Positions 9,238 through 18,900 of a DNA stretch of 64,000 nucleotides are shown here, one piece after another. The notes beneath the pieces were generated by a model. That model did no database searches. It saw nothing but the letters and a program-made list of their open reading frames with translations, and had not been told where the DNA came from. Position 1 is the stretch's first letter, and each line of letters starts with the position of its first letter. The stretch spans positions 186,001 to 250,000 of the forward strand of contig NZ_JAGHRA010000001.1 of NCBI RefSeq assembly GCF_017744015.1, read 5' to 3'. This DNA comes from Paracoccus sp. R12_2 (lineage in GTDB: Bacteria > Pseudomonadota > Alphaproteobacteria > Rhodobacterales > Rhodobacteraceae). The position numbers and the translations under genes were made by a program.

Positions 9238-9300
9238 GGCAAGGCGATCCCGTGGCGGTTCGCCTTGCCGCATTCTTGCGCCTGTTCGACGCAAGAATGC
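9238..9300 (-). repeat. Two abutting perfect stem-loops 3' of ettA
   Basis: On the minus strand, directly after the ettA stop, an 11-base-pair hairpin (arms 9270-9280 and 9290-9300, 9-base loop) abuts a 10-base-pair hairpin (arms 9238-9247 and 9260-9269, 12-base loop). Neither is followed by a T-run, so they are more likely mRNA 3'-end stabilisers or processing structures than intrinsic terminators. Confidence 0.7.
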
Positions 9301-9302
9301 GA

Positions 9303-10958
9303 TCAGCGGGTGAATTTCTTGTACTTCACGCGCTTCGGTTCAATCGAATCGGGACCGAGGCGGCGAACCTTGTCCTCCTCGTAGGCCTCGAAATTGCCTT
9401 CGAACCACTCGACATGGGCATCCCCCTCGAACGCGAGGATATGGGTGCAGAGGCGGTCGAGGAAGAAGCGGTCGTGGCTGATGATGACCGCGCAGCCGGC
9501 GAAATCCTCCAGCGCCGCTTCCAGCGCCTGCAGGGTTTCGACATCCAGATCGTTGGTCGGTTCGTCCAGCAGCAGGACGTTGCCGCCGGATTTCAGCAGC
9601 TTGGCCATGTGGACACGGTTGCGTTCACCGCCCGAAAGCTGACCGACCTTCTTTTGCTGATCTCCGCCCTTGAAGTTGAAGGCGCTGCAATAGGCGCGGC
9701 TGTTCATCTGCGCGTCACCCAGGACGATCTGCTCGGCCCCGCCGCTGATTTCCTCCCACACGGTCTTGCCCGATTCCAGCGCATCGCGCGACTGATCCAC
9801 ATAGGACAGATGCACGGTGTCGCCATAGGTGATCTCACCCTGATCCGGCTTTTCCTGACCGGTCAGCATGCGGAACAGCGTCGATTTACCGGCGCCGTTC
9901 GGGCCGATCACGCCGACGATGCCGCCCGGCGGCAGGCTGAAATCCAGCCCTTCGATCAACAGCTTGTCGCCCATGGCCTTTTTCAGGCCCTCGACCTCGA
10001 TCACCTTGTTGCCCAGGCGTTCGCCGTTCGGGATGATGATCTGGGCGCGCGACAGCTTTTCACGCTCGGACTGACCAGCCATTTCGTTATAGGCATTGAT
10101 CCGCGCCTTGGATTTGGCCTGCCGCGCCTTGGCGCCGGCGCGGATCCATTCCAGTTCGCGTTCCAGGACCTTCTGCTTGGACTTGTCCTCGCGCGATTCC
10201 TGTTCCAGCCGCTTGGCCTTCTGTTCCAGCCATGCGGAATAGTTCCCTTCGTAGGGGATGCCGCGGCCGCGATCCAGTTCCAGAATCCAGCTGGTGATAT
10301 CGTCCAGGAAATAACGGTCGTGGGTGACGATCAGGATCGTGCCCTTGTATTCGATCAGGTGCTTTTGTAGCCAGGCGATGGTTTCCGCGTCCAGATGGTT
10401 GGTCGGTTCGTCCAGCAGCAGCATGTCGGGCGCTTCCAGCAGCAGCTTGCACAGCGCGACGCGGCGGCGTTCGCCGCCTGACAGGGTGGACACGTCGGCG
10501 TCGTCGGGCGGACAGCGCAGCGCCTCCATGGCGACGTCGATCTGGCTGTCCAGATCCCACAGATTCTCGGCATCGATCTCGTCCTGCAGCTTCGCCATCT
10601 CTTCGGCGGTCTCGTCCGAGTAGTTCATCGCCAACTCGTTGTACCGCTCCAGCTTGGCCTGCTTCGCGGCGACGCCAAGCATCACGTTTTCGCGGACGCT
10701 GAGGCTTTCATCCAACTGCGGTTCCTGCGGCAGATAGCCGACCGTAGCGCCCTTGGCGGCCCAGGCCTCGCCGGTGAAGTCCTTGTCCCAGCCGGCCATC
10801 ACGCGCAGCAGGGTCGATTTGCCGGCGCCGTTGACGCCGACGACACCGATCTTCACGCCGGGAAGAAAGTTCAGACGGATGTTCTCGAAGACCTTCTTGC
10901 CGCCGGGATAGGTCTTGGACACGCCGTCCATGTGGTACACGAACTGATAGGACGCCAT
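9303..10958 (-). CDS. ettA: Energy-dependent translational throttle protein EttA (ABC-F ATPase)
   Basis: A 551-residue cytoplasmic ABC-F protein with two ATPase domains and no membrane segments. EttA binds the ribosomal E site and gates the first peptide bond according to ADP/ATP ratio. Visible features are Walker [10 protein letters not shown] (about 40-48), signature LSGGERRR, Walker [12 protein letters not shown], then the charged inter-domain linker (the P-site tRNA interaction region, about 245-305), a second Walker [10 protein letters not shown], second signature LSGGERNR and [11 protein letters not shown]. Length and both motifs match the EttA subfamily rather than Uup or antibiotic-resistance ABC-F proteins. 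It is monocistronic, with unusual hairpins at the 3' end. Confidence 0.95.
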   Translation of the reverse strand: MASYQFVYHMDGVSKTYPGGKKVFENIRLNFLPGVKIGVVGVNGAGKSTLLRVMAGWDKDFTGEAWAAKGATVGYLPQEPQLDESLSVRENVMLGVAAKQAKLERYNELAMNYSDETAEEMAKLQDEIDAENLWDLDSQIDVAMEALRCPPDDADVSTLSGGERRRVALCKLLLEAPDMLLLDEPTNHLDAETIAWLQKHLIEYKGTILIVTHDRYFLDDITSWILELDRGRGIPYEGNYSAWLEQKAKRLEQESREDKSKQKVLERELEWIRAGAKARQAKSKARINAYNEMAGQSEREKLSRAQIIIPNGERLGNKVIEVEGLKKAMGDKLLIEGLDFSLPPGGIVGVIGPNGAGKSTLFRMLTGQEKPDQGEITYGDTVHLSYVDQSRDALESGKTVWEEISGGAEQIVLGDAQMNSRAYCSAFNFKGGDQQKKVGQLSGGERNRVHMAKLLKSGGNVLLLDEPTNDLDVETLQALEAALEDFAGCAVIISHDRFFLDRLCTHILAFEGDAHVEWFEGNFEAYEEDKVRRLGPDSIEPKRVKYKKFTR

Positions 10959-11014
10959 CGGAATCTCCTCAAGGTTTGGCGGCTATGTAGGGGAAAGCAC
11001 GCCCCGGTGAAAGG

Positions 11015-11902
11015 TCAGCGCAGATCGGCCATGAATTCGGCAGACATGGTCGCGCCAAGATAGTCGAATTGCGGCTCCAGCTTGGCGCGCAGTGCTGCGC
11101 GGGCCGGATCGGGCACCGACAGGCCACCGGGTGCGGCGAAGACCTTCTTGTGCAGACCCTGATAATCTGCGGCAGGCAGGTTCAGGAACGCCTCGATATC
11201 ACGCATCAGGCCCTGCGGGTCGCGGGCGATCCGCCCGAACGGCAAAACCAGCAGACGGTCGTCGCCGAACCGTTCCCGCCAGCGCGGCAGATAGGTCGCA
11301 TAGTCGCCGCGATCCATCAGCACCGGGTCGTCGATCTCGGCCAGCCAGTCATCCACGGTCACCGGCTTGCGACCCTTGCGCCTGAGATTCATCTTCAGCT
11401 GGGATATGGCCCGATCGACGGGATGGCGGATGACATAGATGAACTGCGCGTTGGGCAGGAAGTCACGGATATAATCCACACCCTCGGCGGGAAGGGTCGA
11501 ATACTCGGGCGTGATGTCGATGGGTCGCGTCCCCTGCGGCGCGGGCGCGAAGACGCTGCGATACCAGCGTTCGGTGAACATCTCGCCCTGGGTGATCTCG
11601 GACAGATAGACCGCCATTTCGGGCGACATCGGAATGCCCTTGGCGACATGGCGACGGACGATGTTTTCCTTGCTGCGCCGGAAATGCCAGGGAAGCCATT
11701 TGCGATGCTCGGGCACGAAACGGTGGTTGAAGAACTGCACCTCCTTGAAGGGCGGCGTCCAGATCTTCGGATGCTGGGCCAGGATCTCACTCAGCCAGCT
11801 TGTCCCAGCCTTCTGCGCCCCGATGCCTACGATGCGGGGCTTGCGTGGCTGACCGTCAGCGTCCCATGCGGGCTGCCCAAGATCGTTCAAAGTCGCCCCC
11901 AC
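11015..11902 (-). CDS. Sulfotransferase family protein
   Basis: A 295-residue sulfotransferase-fold protein that would transfer sulfate from PAPS to a hydroxyl or amine acceptor. The 5'-phosphosulfate loop is visible as [15 protein letters not shown] near residue 27. The 3'-phosphate-binding region is the block [20 protein letters not shown] near 145-165. It starts with a GTG at 11902 and overlaps the 3' end of rimO by 16 bases, indicating translational coupling. The acceptor is unknown; bacterial relatives often modify exopolysaccharide or lipid-linked glycans. Confidence 0.82.
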   Translation of the reverse strand: MGATLNDLGQPAWDADGQPRKPRIVGIGAQKAGTSWLSEILAQHPKIWTPPFKEVQFFNHRFVPEHRKWLPWHFRRSKENIVRRHVAKGIPMSPEMAVYLSEITQGEMFTERWYRSVFAPAPQGTRPIDITPEYSTLPAEGVDYIRDFLPNAQFIYVIRHPVDRAISQLKMNLRRKGRKPVTVDDWLAEIDDPVLMDRGDYATYLPRWRERFGDDRLLVLPFGRIARDPQGLMRDIEAFLNLPAADYQGLHKKVFAAPGGLSVPDPARAALRAKLEPQFDYLGATMSAEFMADLR

Positions 11903-13251
11903 AGGTCGTATTCACCGGCCTCGTCCACGGTGACACTGACGATATCGCCCGGTTTCAGCGTGTCGAACCCGTCATCGATGAACAGGTTTCCGTCGATCTC
12001 AGGGGCATCCGCCTTGGTCCGACAGGTGGCGCCCTGTTCATCGACGTCGTCCACGATCACCTCGAGGCGCTGGCCGACCTTCGCAGTCAGCTTCGCCTCG
12101 CTGATCTTCTGGGCCTTTTCCATGAAACGGTCGAAACGGTCCTGCTTGACCTCGGGTGCGACATGGTCGGGCAGGTCATTTGCCCGCGCACCCTTGACGT
12201 TCTCGTACTGGAAGGCGCCCACGCGATCCAGCTGCGCCTCGTCCAGCCAGTCCAGAAGGGTCTGGAACTCGGCCTCGGTCTCGCCCGGATATCCGACGAT
12301 GAAGGTCGATCGCAGGGTGATGTCGGGGCAGACGCTGCGCCATGCGGCGATTTCATCCAGCGTCCGTGCCGCCGCCGCAGGCCGGGCCATGCGCTTCAGC
12401 GTGTCCGGATGCGCGTGCTGGAACGGGATATCCAGATAGGGCAGCACAAGCCCGTCGGCCATCAGCGGGATCAGGTCGCGGACATGGGGATAGGGATAGA
12501 CATAGTGCAGACGCACCCATGCGCCGAGGCTGCCAAGATCGCGCGCCAGATCGGTGATATGGGCGCGGTGGCCCCGTTCGGTCTGGTATTTGCGATCGAC
12601 GCCATAGGCGCTGGTATCCTGGCTGATGACGAGCAGTTCCCGCACACCCGCCTGAACCAGCTTTTCTGCTTCGCGCATCACGGCATGTGCGGGGCGGCTG
12701 ACCAGTCGGCCCCGCATGTCCGGAATGATGCAGAACTTGCATTTATGATTGCAGCCCTCGGAAATCTTCAGATAGCTGTAGTGCCGCGGGGTCAGACTGA
12801 CGCCCGAAGCCGGAAGCAGGTCGATGAAGGGATCGGGACTTGGCGGCACCGCGCCATGCACGGCATCCAGGACGGATTCGTACTGGTGCGGTCCGGTCAC
12901 GGCCAGAACCTTGGGATGCGCGCCGGTGATGTATTCGGGCTCGGCCCCCAGGCAGCCGGTCACGATCACCCGACCGTTCTCGGCCAAGGCCTCGCCGATC
13001 GCGTCCAGCGATTCCGCCTTGGCGCTGTCCAGAAATCCGCAGGTATTCACGATCACCGCGTCCGCGCCCGCATAGTCGGCGCTGATCGCATAGCCTTCGG
13101 CCCGCAGCCGGGTCAGGATGCGTTCGCTGTCGACCAGCGCCTTGGGGCAGCCAAGGCTGACCATGCCGATGGTCGGCTGGCCATCGCGGCGCTGGTCGGG
13201 GATGCGGGCGCGGGCAAGGTCGGGGCGCAGATCGGGCGGGTTGCTGTGCAT
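11887..13251 (-). CDS. rimO: Ribosomal protein S12 methylthiotransferase RimO
   Basis: A radical-SAM methylthiotransferase that adds a methylthio group to Asp88/89 of ribosomal protein S12. The N-terminal UPF0004 domain has the conserved cysteines in [17 protein letters not shown] and TGCLGAEPE that hold one [4Fe-4S] cluster. The radical-SAM triad is in [18 protein letters not shown]. The C-terminal TRAM domain ends in YDLWGRL. The start at 13251 gives a 454-residue protein of family length; an upstream extension to 13332 is not family-like. It is coupled to the downstream sulfotransferase gene. Confidence 0.95.
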   Translation of the reverse strand: MHSNPPDLRPDLARARIPDQRRDGQPTIGMVSLGCPKALVDSERILTRLRAEGYAISADYAGADAVIVNTCGFLDSAKAESLDAIGEALAENGRVIVTGCLGAEPEYITGAHPKVLAVTGPHQYESVLDAVHGAVPPSPDPFIDLLPASGVSLTPRHYSYLKISEGCNHKCKFCIIPDMRGRLVSRPAHAVMREAEKLVQAGVRELLVISQDTSAYGVDRKYQTERGHRAHITDLARDLGSLGAWVRLHYVYPYPHVRDLIPLMADGLVLPYLDIPFQHAHPDTLKRMARPAAAARTLDEIAAWRSVCPDITLRSTFIVGYPGETEAEFQTLLDWLDEAQLDRVGAFQYENVKGARANDLPDHVAPEVKQDRFDRFMEKAQKISEAKLTAKVGQRLEVIVDDVDEQGATCRTKADAPEIDGNLFIDDGFDTLKPGDIVSVTVDEAGEYDLWGRL

Positions 13252-13356
13252 CCTGCGCAGATAAGCGATTCGCGGACGCCAGGAAAGGGCGTAGCGATAG
13301 GTCGATTGCCAATGGCCGGGACGCATGCCCAACCATCGGCCCCGGTCATCGCCCTC

Positions 13357-15297
13357 TCAGAACTCGGTCGCAACCACCAGCGACACGGTTCGACCCGGCT
13401 CTTTCAGCGTGCCCACGACATCGAATTCGCCGCCATAGGTCGCACGGTCGGCATAGTCGCGGTCAAAGAGGTTGTTGATTTCGGCCCGGATGGTGACGTT
13501 GTCGTATTGCGGTGGCACATATTCGGCAAACAGGTTCAGCACCGCATAGCCGGACAGGTCGCGGTCGGCGGATTCCGGCATCTGGTAGTCCAGTGCCGCC
13601 TCGACCGTGCCGCCCAGGCGCAAGCCTTGCCAGGGTGTCTGCTGTTCCATCTCCAGCGCCAGCACTGTTCCCAGAGGCGCCCCGAAGTCCAGCGCCTCAT
13701 AGCCGTCGGCATCGCCGCCATCGACCTGAGCATCGCTGTGCGAGAGGGTGAACCGCGCCGATCCGGTATCCCAGCCGTATTCCGCCCCCAGGTTGAACCC
13801 GCGGCTTTCGAAGTCGAAATTGCCGACTCCGCCGCGGGCATCGTCGATCCGGGTCACGAACACCTCGCCGCCCAGTTTCAACTGGTCGGCCTGCCAGTCC
13901 AGACCGATCGTGGCGTTGTGCGCCCGCGCGGCCTGCAACCCGGCATAGGTCCAATCCGGCAGGAAGGTGTAGTTGTCTTCGATATCGACACCGCCGAAGA
14001 TCGAGGACACGCCGCCTCGCAGGGTCAGCCGATCTGAAAGGGCATAGGTCAGCGACGCGTTGCCCGAAACGCCCGAATGCGTGTTCTTGCTGCCATCCAC
14101 GCCTTCAAAGCGCTGCCGGTCCGCCCGCAGCCCGGCAGACAGCCGCGCCTGAGGCGTCACTTGAAGCCGCGCCTGGGCAAAGATCCCAAGATTGTGTGAT
14201 TCCTCGCGCAGGTAGCTGTCGAAATCCGGGCTGGAATATTCACCAAACCGGCGCTGCCAGTCGATCCCCGCAACGATGCTGTCTTCGGCGCCGAGATTGA
14301 AACGGTTCTGAACCCTGGCCGACCAGGTGCCCGAAAGGCCGTTGCTGTCCCAGGGTTCCGGCACGACGATGTCGCTTTCGGAATAACCCAGATGGATCTC
14401 GGGATCCCAGATTCCGTCGGCCAGCGTGTTTTCGTAGTGCAGGGAATAGCTTTCGCGCGTCGTGTCATAGACCCGCAGCACGCTGTCATCGCCACCGAAG
14501 CTGCCGAAATTCGCGCGAAACTGGCGCAGCGAATTGTCGCGCAGCCGCTGCCCGGACAGTTCGACCCGATGTCCGGTTTCGTCCTCATAGGCCAGCTTCA
14601 GCAATGCGCTGGTCAGGTCGGCGCGCGTTCCCCGCACCCGCTGCCCGCTGCCGCTTTCGTAATCCTCGCCGGTGGCACGCTTGCCATAGGCCAGCCACGA
14701 GAATCCTCCAGACTGCCCCGCCAGGGTCAGCGCGCCCTGTGCGGTGCCGCCGTTGTCGGCGTAACCCAGCCTGACATTGCCGCCAAAGGGATCGCCGGGA
14801 TCAAGAATATCCTCGGGATCGACGGTTTCGAAGACGACCGAACCGGCCAGCGCATATGGTCCCGCGTCGGCGGGCGAAATCGTGGCATCCGCCCTGACCT
14901 GCTTCAGCAGTCCCGGATCGATCGCGTTGGCCGAGACGTGGTGAAAGGCGCGGTTGTTCTGCGCGGTGCCGTCGATGGTCACGCCCAGATTCAGCATGTC
15001 CACGCCATTGACATAGATCTTCTGCGTCAGCGGCAATGCGCCGCCCACAGAGACCGACGCGATACCCGAGAAAAGATCCTTCAGATCGCCGGTGCGCGCC
15101 CGCTCGATCTCCATTCCGGTGGCATACATGCTGGTGGCCCGGTCAGCGGCGCCGAAATGGGGATCGACCGATTCCAGATAGATCGGGTCAAGCTGATAGA
15201 CGCGTTCCTGTGCGTGGACGGCTGCGGAGCCGGCCAGCACGGCGAACAGGGTGGCAAGGGGCAAGGCAGGTGGGATCGGCAGGGGGCGCAGCTGCAT
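13357..15297 (-). CDS. TonB-dependent outer-membrane receptor
   Basis: A 646-residue outer-membrane receptor. The signal peptide runs over the first 25-27 residues, ending in AVHAQE. A plug domain follows (about 40-160, with VNGVDMLNLGVTIDG), then a 22-strand type barrel with the usual final strand ending in phenylalanine (LVVATEF). GGAG seven bases upstream supports the ATG at 15297 over an upstream extension. The TonB box region near YQLDPIYLE is only weakly recognisable. The substrate is not readable: neither a Fur-like AT-rich operator nor a cobalamin riboswitch is evident upstream. Confidence 0.87.
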   Translation of the reverse strand: MQLRPLPIPPALPLATLFAVLAGSAAVHAQERVYQLDPIYLESVDPHFGAADRATSMYATGMEIERARTGDLKDLFSGIASVSVGGALPLTQKIYVNGVDMLNLGVTIDGTAQNNRAFHHVSANAIDPGLLKQVRADATISPADAGPYALAGSVVFETVDPEDILDPGDPFGGNVRLGYADNGGTAQGALTLAGQSGGFSWLAYGKRATGEDYESGSGQRVRGTRADLTSALLKLAYEDETGHRVELSGQRLRDNSLRQFRANFGSFGGDDSVLRVYDTTRESYSLHYENTLADGIWDPEIHLGYSESDIVVPEPWDSNGLSGTWSARVQNRFNLGAEDSIVAGIDWQRRFGEYSSPDFDSYLREESHNLGIFAQARLQVTPQARLSAGLRADRQRFEGVDGSKNTHSGVSGNASLTYALSDRLTLRGGVSSIFGGVDIEDNYTFLPDWTYAGLQAARAHNATIGLDWQADQLKLGGEVFVTRIDDARGGVGNFDFESRGFNLGAEYGWDTGSARFTLSHSDAQVDGGDADGYEALDFGAPLGTVLALEMEQQTPWQGLRLGGTVEAALDYQMPESADRDLSGYAVLNLFAEYVPPQYDNVTIRAEINNLFDRDYADRATYGGEFDVVGTLKEPGRTVSLVVATEF

Positions 15298-15300
15298 GAA

Positions 15301-15343
15301 AGGTCTCCGTCGCGCGACTTTCGGCTGGCTGGGCACGAGACCT
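15301..15343 (-). promoter_or_regulatory. Inverted repeats in the TonB-receptor leader
   Basis: A 7-base repeat, AGGTCTC at 15301-15307 and GAGACCT at 15337-15343, encloses the 10-base palindrome GTCGCGCGAC at 15309-15318. It lies immediately 5' of the receptor ATG and includes its ribosome-binding site, so an mRNA structure affecting translation is possible. Confidence 0.35.
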
Positions 15344-15395
15344 TGCTGATCGACCAAGACGTTATCCGAACCGATCGTTCCGTTCAAGGGAACGT

Positions 15396-15421
15396 GATCC
15401 GGCGGGCCGCTTCGCCGGATC
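15396..15421. promoter_or_regulatory. Perfect inverted repeat between divergent genes
   Basis: GATCCGGCG at 15396-15404 and CGCCGGATC at 15413-15421 are separated by 8 bases, in the gap between the TonB receptor and the ClpP-like gene. It could be an operator for the divergent pair or a leader hairpin of the plus-strand gene, whose start is 42 bases downstream. Confidence 0.4.
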
Positions 15422-15462
15422 GTGACTTTCCTCTTGGTCGTCCGCCGGTCAATATCCGTGTC

Positions 15463-15945
15463 ATGAACGCCCGAATCCGATCCGCATTATCCGTCTTGCT
15501 GTTGTCGCTGCCGCTTGTGCTGTCGCCGCCCGCAGGTCTGGCCCAGGCCCGCAAGAACCATATCGACATCGTCAACGACAGTGGCGGGAACGTCCTGCAG
15601 ATGATGCAGCGGCGGAACGAACTGGCGCGATCAGGCAAGACGATCCGCATTCGGGGATATTGCAGATCGGCCTGCACGATGCTGATCACCCTGCCCAATG
15701 CCTGTCTGGGACCAAGGGCAAGAATCGGCTTTCACGCACCGCGCATTCCGAACACCACGATCATCCCGCCATATGTCGACCAGATCATGGGCAGCACCTA
15801 TCGCGGCGAAATCAAGCAGCGCTGGTTCGCGGGCTGGAACCGGTCGATGGAGATGCAGGTGATCTCGGCCCGCGAATATGTCAGGCTGGACCCGCAGACC
15901 CGGATCTGCCCCAGCCTGACGAAGAAGGGGCGGAAGAAGGGCTAG
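15463..15945 (+). CDS. Exported ClpP/crotonase-fold-like protein
   Basis: A 160-residue protein with an N-terminal signal peptide (about 1-27, ending SPPAGLAQA). The mature part has the NDSGGNVLQMM turn, then GYCRSACTMLIT with a serine in the position of the ClpP-like nucleophile, and GPRARIGFHAPR, which resembles periplasmic ClpP-related proteins of alphaproteobacteria. The C-terminus is very basic (KKGRKKG). The ATG at 15463 is the first in-frame start followed by the signal peptide. Function is unknown; it may be a periplasmic serine protease relative or an inactive one. Confidence 0.65.
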   Translation: MNARIRSALSVLLLSLPLVLSPPAGLAQARKNHIDIVNDSGGNVLQMMQRRNELARSGKTIRIRGYCRSACTMLITLPNACLGPRARIGFHAPRIPNTTIIPPYVDQIMGSTYRGEIKQRWFAGWNRSMEMQVISAREYVRLDPQTRICPSLTKKGRKKG

Positions 15946-15946
15946 G

Positions 15947-16720
15947 TCATTCGCGCAGCCGCCAGCCGGTCGCAAAGATCCAGCGGATGATGGCAAGGCA
16001 GACACCGACCATGATTGCCACCGCGACCAGGGAAACGCCGACCGGCACATCTGCCAGCCCGAAGAACGACCAGCGGAAACCCGAAATCAGGTACAGAACC
16101 GGGTTCAGCTTTGCGACGCCTTCCCAGAAGGGCGGCAGCATGTTGGCCGAATAGAAAGCGCCGCCCAGGAAAACCAAAGGCGTGATGACCATCATCGGGA
16201 CCAGTTGCAACTGTTCGAACGACTTGGCCCACAACCCGATGATGAACCCCAGCAGGCTGAACCCAAGCGCGGTCAGGAACAGGAAGGCCAGCATCCAGAA
16301 CGGATGCAGGATATGGACACCCACGAAGAAGAAGCTGGTCAGCAGGATCACCAGCGCGATCATCATCGACTTCGCCGCCGCCGCGCCGACGAAACCCATC
16401 GTCACCTCGATCCAGCCGACGGGCGAGACCAGATATTCATAGATCGTGCCGCTGAATTTCGGGAAATAGATCCCGAAGCTGGCATTGCTGACCGATTGCT
16501 GCAGGATCGTCAGCATCATCAGTCCCGGCACGATGAAGGCGCCATAGGGCACACCCTCGACCGACTGGATGCGGCCGCCGATGGCCGCGCCGAAGACCAC
16601 GAAATACAGCGTGGTCGAAACCACCGGCGACAGCAGCGATTGCATGATGGTTCGGAAGAACCGCATCATCTCGTGATGAAAGATTGCCCACACACCGGGC
16701 CAGTTGATTGCCGACATCAT
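15947..16720 (-). CDS. ABC-2 type transporter permease
   Basis: A 257-residue inner-membrane protein with about six hydrophobic segments and the ABC-2 (DrrB/YadH) layout: a short cytosolic N-terminus, then [18 protein letters not shown] and a C-terminal [17 protein letters not shown] segment. It forms an exporter with the ATPase encoded just upstream, whose stop overlaps its start by four bases (ATGA). It is the distal gene of a minus-strand series starting at the FMN reductase near 19.5 kb. Confidence 0.9.
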   Translation of the reverse strand: MMSAINWPGVWAIFHHEMMRFFRTIMQSLLSPVVSTTLYFVVFGAAIGGRIQSVEGVPYGAFIVPGLMMLTILQQSVSNASFGIYFPKFSGTIYEYLVSPVGWIEVTMGFVGAAAAKSMMIALVILLTSFFFVGVHILHPFWMLAFLFLTALGFSLLGFIIGLWAKSFEQLQLVPMMVITPLVFLGGAFYSANMLPPFWEGVAKLNPVLYLISGFRWSFFGLADVPVGVSLVAVAIMVGVCLAIIRWIFATGWRLRE

Positions 16721-17670
16721 GCAGCATCCTCCGCAGCGCTATTCTTGTCGCCGTCATCGACCAGCGAGATGAAGACTTCTTCCAGGCTGGATTGCTTGGT
16801 CGAAACGTCGCGCACGGTAATCCCCTGCGCCGCCAGATCGCCCAGAAGCCGGGCAATCCCGGTCCTGTCGGCCCGCGTGTCATAGTCATAGCGCAGATGC
16901 CGACCGTCCTGCGCGAGCTCGAGGCCGCGCCCCGCAAGAGCGGACGGAATGGCTTCCAGCGCCGTGTCCAGTTCGATGGTCAGGGTCTTGCGCCCGAATT
17001 CTCCCATCAACTCATCCTTGGGTTTCACCAGCAGCAGGCGACCGTGATTGATGACGCCGATCCGGTCGGCCATTTCCTCGGCTTCTTCCAGGTAGTGCGT
17101 GGTCAGGATGATGGTCACGCCGTCCTTGCGCAGCCCTTCGACGACCTGCCACATCTCGCGGCGCAGCGCGACATCGACACCGGCAGTCGGCTCATCCAGG
17201 AACAGGACCTTCGGACGATGTGCCAGCGCCTTGGCGATCAGCACGCGGCGTTTCATCCCGCCGGACAGTTCCTTGGTCATCGCATCGCGCTTGTCCCACA
17301 GGGCAAGGCTGCGCAGCACCTGTTCGATATAGGCGTCGTCGCGCCCTTCCCCGTACAGGCCGCGGGTAAAGCGCACGCAGTTCATCACCGTCTCGAACGG
17401 CTCCAGCGCGATTTCCTGCGGCACCAGTCCGATCATCCGGCGCGCCGCGCGCCAGTCTGTGCGGATGTCGTGGCCGCCCACGCGCACGGTGCCGCCGGTC
17501 GGCACGACCAGCCCGCAGATGATCGAGATCAGCGTGGTCTTGCCCGCGCCGTTCGGCCCAAGCAGGGCGATGATCTCGCCTTCCTCGATATCCATCGACA
17601 CATCGCTGAGCGCGCGCGTGCCGCCACCATATTGCTTCGACAGATTGTCGATCTGGATGATTCCGGCCAT
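16717..17670 (-). CDS. ABC transporter ATP-binding protein (drug/lipid exporter type)
   Basis: A 317-residue ATPase for the ABC-2 permease that follows. Walker A is GPNGAGKTT (about 38-46), the signature LSGGMKRR (about 143), Walker [13 protein letters not shown], and the switch histidine lies in [12 protein letters not shown]. The C-terminal extension of about 85 residues (DUF4162-like) is typical of DrrA/YadG exporters. It lies 21 bases downstream of the MFS gene on the same strand, consistent with one transcript. Confidence 0.92.
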   Translation of the reverse strand: MAGIIQIDNLSKQYGGGTRALSDVSMDIEEGEIIALLGPNGAGKTTLISIICGLVVPTGGTVRVGGHDIRTDWRAARRMIGLVPQEIALEPFETVMNCVRFTRGLYGEGRDDAYIEQVLRSLALWDKRDAMTKELSGGMKRRVLIAKALAHRPKVLFLDEPTAGVDVALRREMWQVVEGLRKDGVTIILTTHYLEEAEEMADRIGVINHGRLLLVKPKDELMGEFGRKTLTIELDTALEAIPSALAGRGLELAQDGRHLRYDYDTRADRTGIARLLGDLAAQGITVRDVSTKQSSLEEVFISLVDDGDKNSAAEDAA

Positions 17671-17691
17671 GTCCGGCTCCTTCTTTGGCCG

Positions 17692-18900
17692 TTACTGACT
17701 GCGCAGCGGCCGGGTCGCATGAGGGGTTTGCCGACGCAACGCCAACGTCAGCAGAAAGGCCAGCGCCACGAAGGCGAAGGCGCCGACGCGAAACGCGCCG
17801 GAATAGCCCAGATGGGTGGTCAGCGGCTGAGATGCCAGAGGCGACAGGAACTGTCCCAGAAAAATTGCCGCCGTGATCAGGCCGGTGATCAGCCCGCGAT
17901 GCCACGCAGGCGTGACGTTCAGCGCAGTGGTGATGAAGGTGGGCATGCAGAAACCCAGTCCCGCCCCGATCAGCGCGGTCGACAGCATCGCAAGGCCAAG
18001 CGAATGTCCGATGGACAGTCCGGCAAATCCCGCCGCCAGCGACAGGTAACCCGTGACCGGCGTTCCGATCCGCCCCAGCCATGGCCGGATCCAGCCCGAG
18101 ATCACCGACATCACCGCAGCGGCGAACATCATCGCCCCCATCACGATGCCCGCGTCACGCGGATCGGTCAGCCCTTCGTTCTGCAGGTGATAGGGAACCT
18201 GCGTCGGCACCGCGTAGAAGATCACGAAGGTCAGCCCCGCCGCCGCGGCCATGATCGTGACGGTCAGTTGCCAGCCCGGCTCGGCATCGTCGGCCGCCGA
18301 TCCTGCGCCCGGCTGCGACGCAAAGCGGGGCGGTTCGGGCAGGATCGCCGCCAGCAGCGGAAACAGCAGCGCGGCAAGGCCGTAGATCAGGAACGGCAGC
18401 CGCGGATCCGAGGCCGCCAACGCCCCGGCGACGGTGACGAAGACCAGCCCGCCGATATTCGTCGCGGCCATCTGATATCCCATCAGGCGTCCGCGCGCCG
18501 GGCCTTCGAAATAGTCTCCGACCAGCGCCGCCTGCGAGGTCATGATCGCGGCCACGCCCAGACCCAGCGCCAGCCGGCTGGCCAGAATCGCCTCCAGCGT
18601 ATTCAGATACAGGCCCGCCGTTCCGGCCACGGCATAGATCACCAGCCCGGCCAGCAGCGGACGCCGCCGTCCCAGGCGGTCGGTCAGCCCCCCCGCGAAC
18701 GGCGCCACGATCGCCACCAGCAACGAGGGCGCGGTGATCAGCAGCCGCGTCAGGATCGGCGCCAGCGGATCATCGGCGAATGCCGCCTCCAATCCCGGCA
18801 GCGACGGGGTGATGGTGGCGTTCGACATGATCGTCAGCATCGACGCCAGCATCAGTCCCCACGACCGCCAGTCCTTCAGCAGCGGATCCATGTCAGCCAT
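17692..18900 (-). CDS. MFS transporter, probable efflux pump
   Basis: A 402-residue membrane protein with 12 predicted helices and the MFS motif-A loop GGLTDRLGRRRPLL between helices 2 and 3. The second half repeats the topology. The start overlaps the end of the FMN-reductase gene by eight bases. ATG 18900 is chosen; ATG 18891 has better spacing from GAGAGG and is a fair alternative. Position between a SoxR-controlled reductase and an ABC exporter suggests export of a redox-active or toxic compound, which is inference. Confidence 0.88.
   Translation of the reverse strand: MADMDPLLKDWRSWGLMLASMLTIMSNATITPSLPGLEAAFADDPLAPILTRLLITAPSLLVAIVAPFAGGLTDRLGRRRPLLAGLVIYAVAGTAGLYLNTLEAILASRLALGLGVAAIMTSQAALVGDYFEGPARGRLMGYQMAATNIGGLVFVTVAGALAASDPRLPFLIYGLAALLFPLLAAILPEPPRFASQPGAGSAADDAEPGWQLTVTIMAAAAGLTFVIFYAVPTQVPYHLQNEGLTDPRDAGIVMGAMMFAAAVMSVISGWIRPWLGRIGTPVTGYLSLAAGFAGLSIGHSLGLAMLSTALIGAGLGFCMPTFITTALNVTPAWHRGLITGLITAAIFLGQFLSPLASQPLTTHLGYSGAFRVGAFAFVALAFLLTLALRRQTPHATRPLRSQ

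Larger units (their letters stand above)
8939..9302. other. 364-base intergenic region without a convincing gene
   Basis: This stretch separates the response regulator from ettA, which ends here on the minus strand. It holds a strong minus-strand terminator at 8971-9010 and two adjacent perfect stem-loops at 9238-9300 just 3' of the ettA stop. The roughly 225 bases between them have short open frames on both strands, but none has a ribosome-binding site or recognisable protein. It may be a long ettA 3' untranslated region or encode a small RNA. Confidence 0.5.

Noticed and set aside
9012..9313. Short open frames on both strands in the ettA 3' region
   Set aside because: No ribosome-binding site and no protein-like composition; they overlap the hairpins and terminator.
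11800..14037. 745-residue plus-strand open frame
   Set aside because: Shadow of rimO and the TonB receptor in the opposite strand.
15298..15462. Possible cobalamin riboswitch or Fur box upstream of the TonB receptor
   Set aside because: No B12-box-like motif or AT-rich Fur palindrome could be found on either strand.
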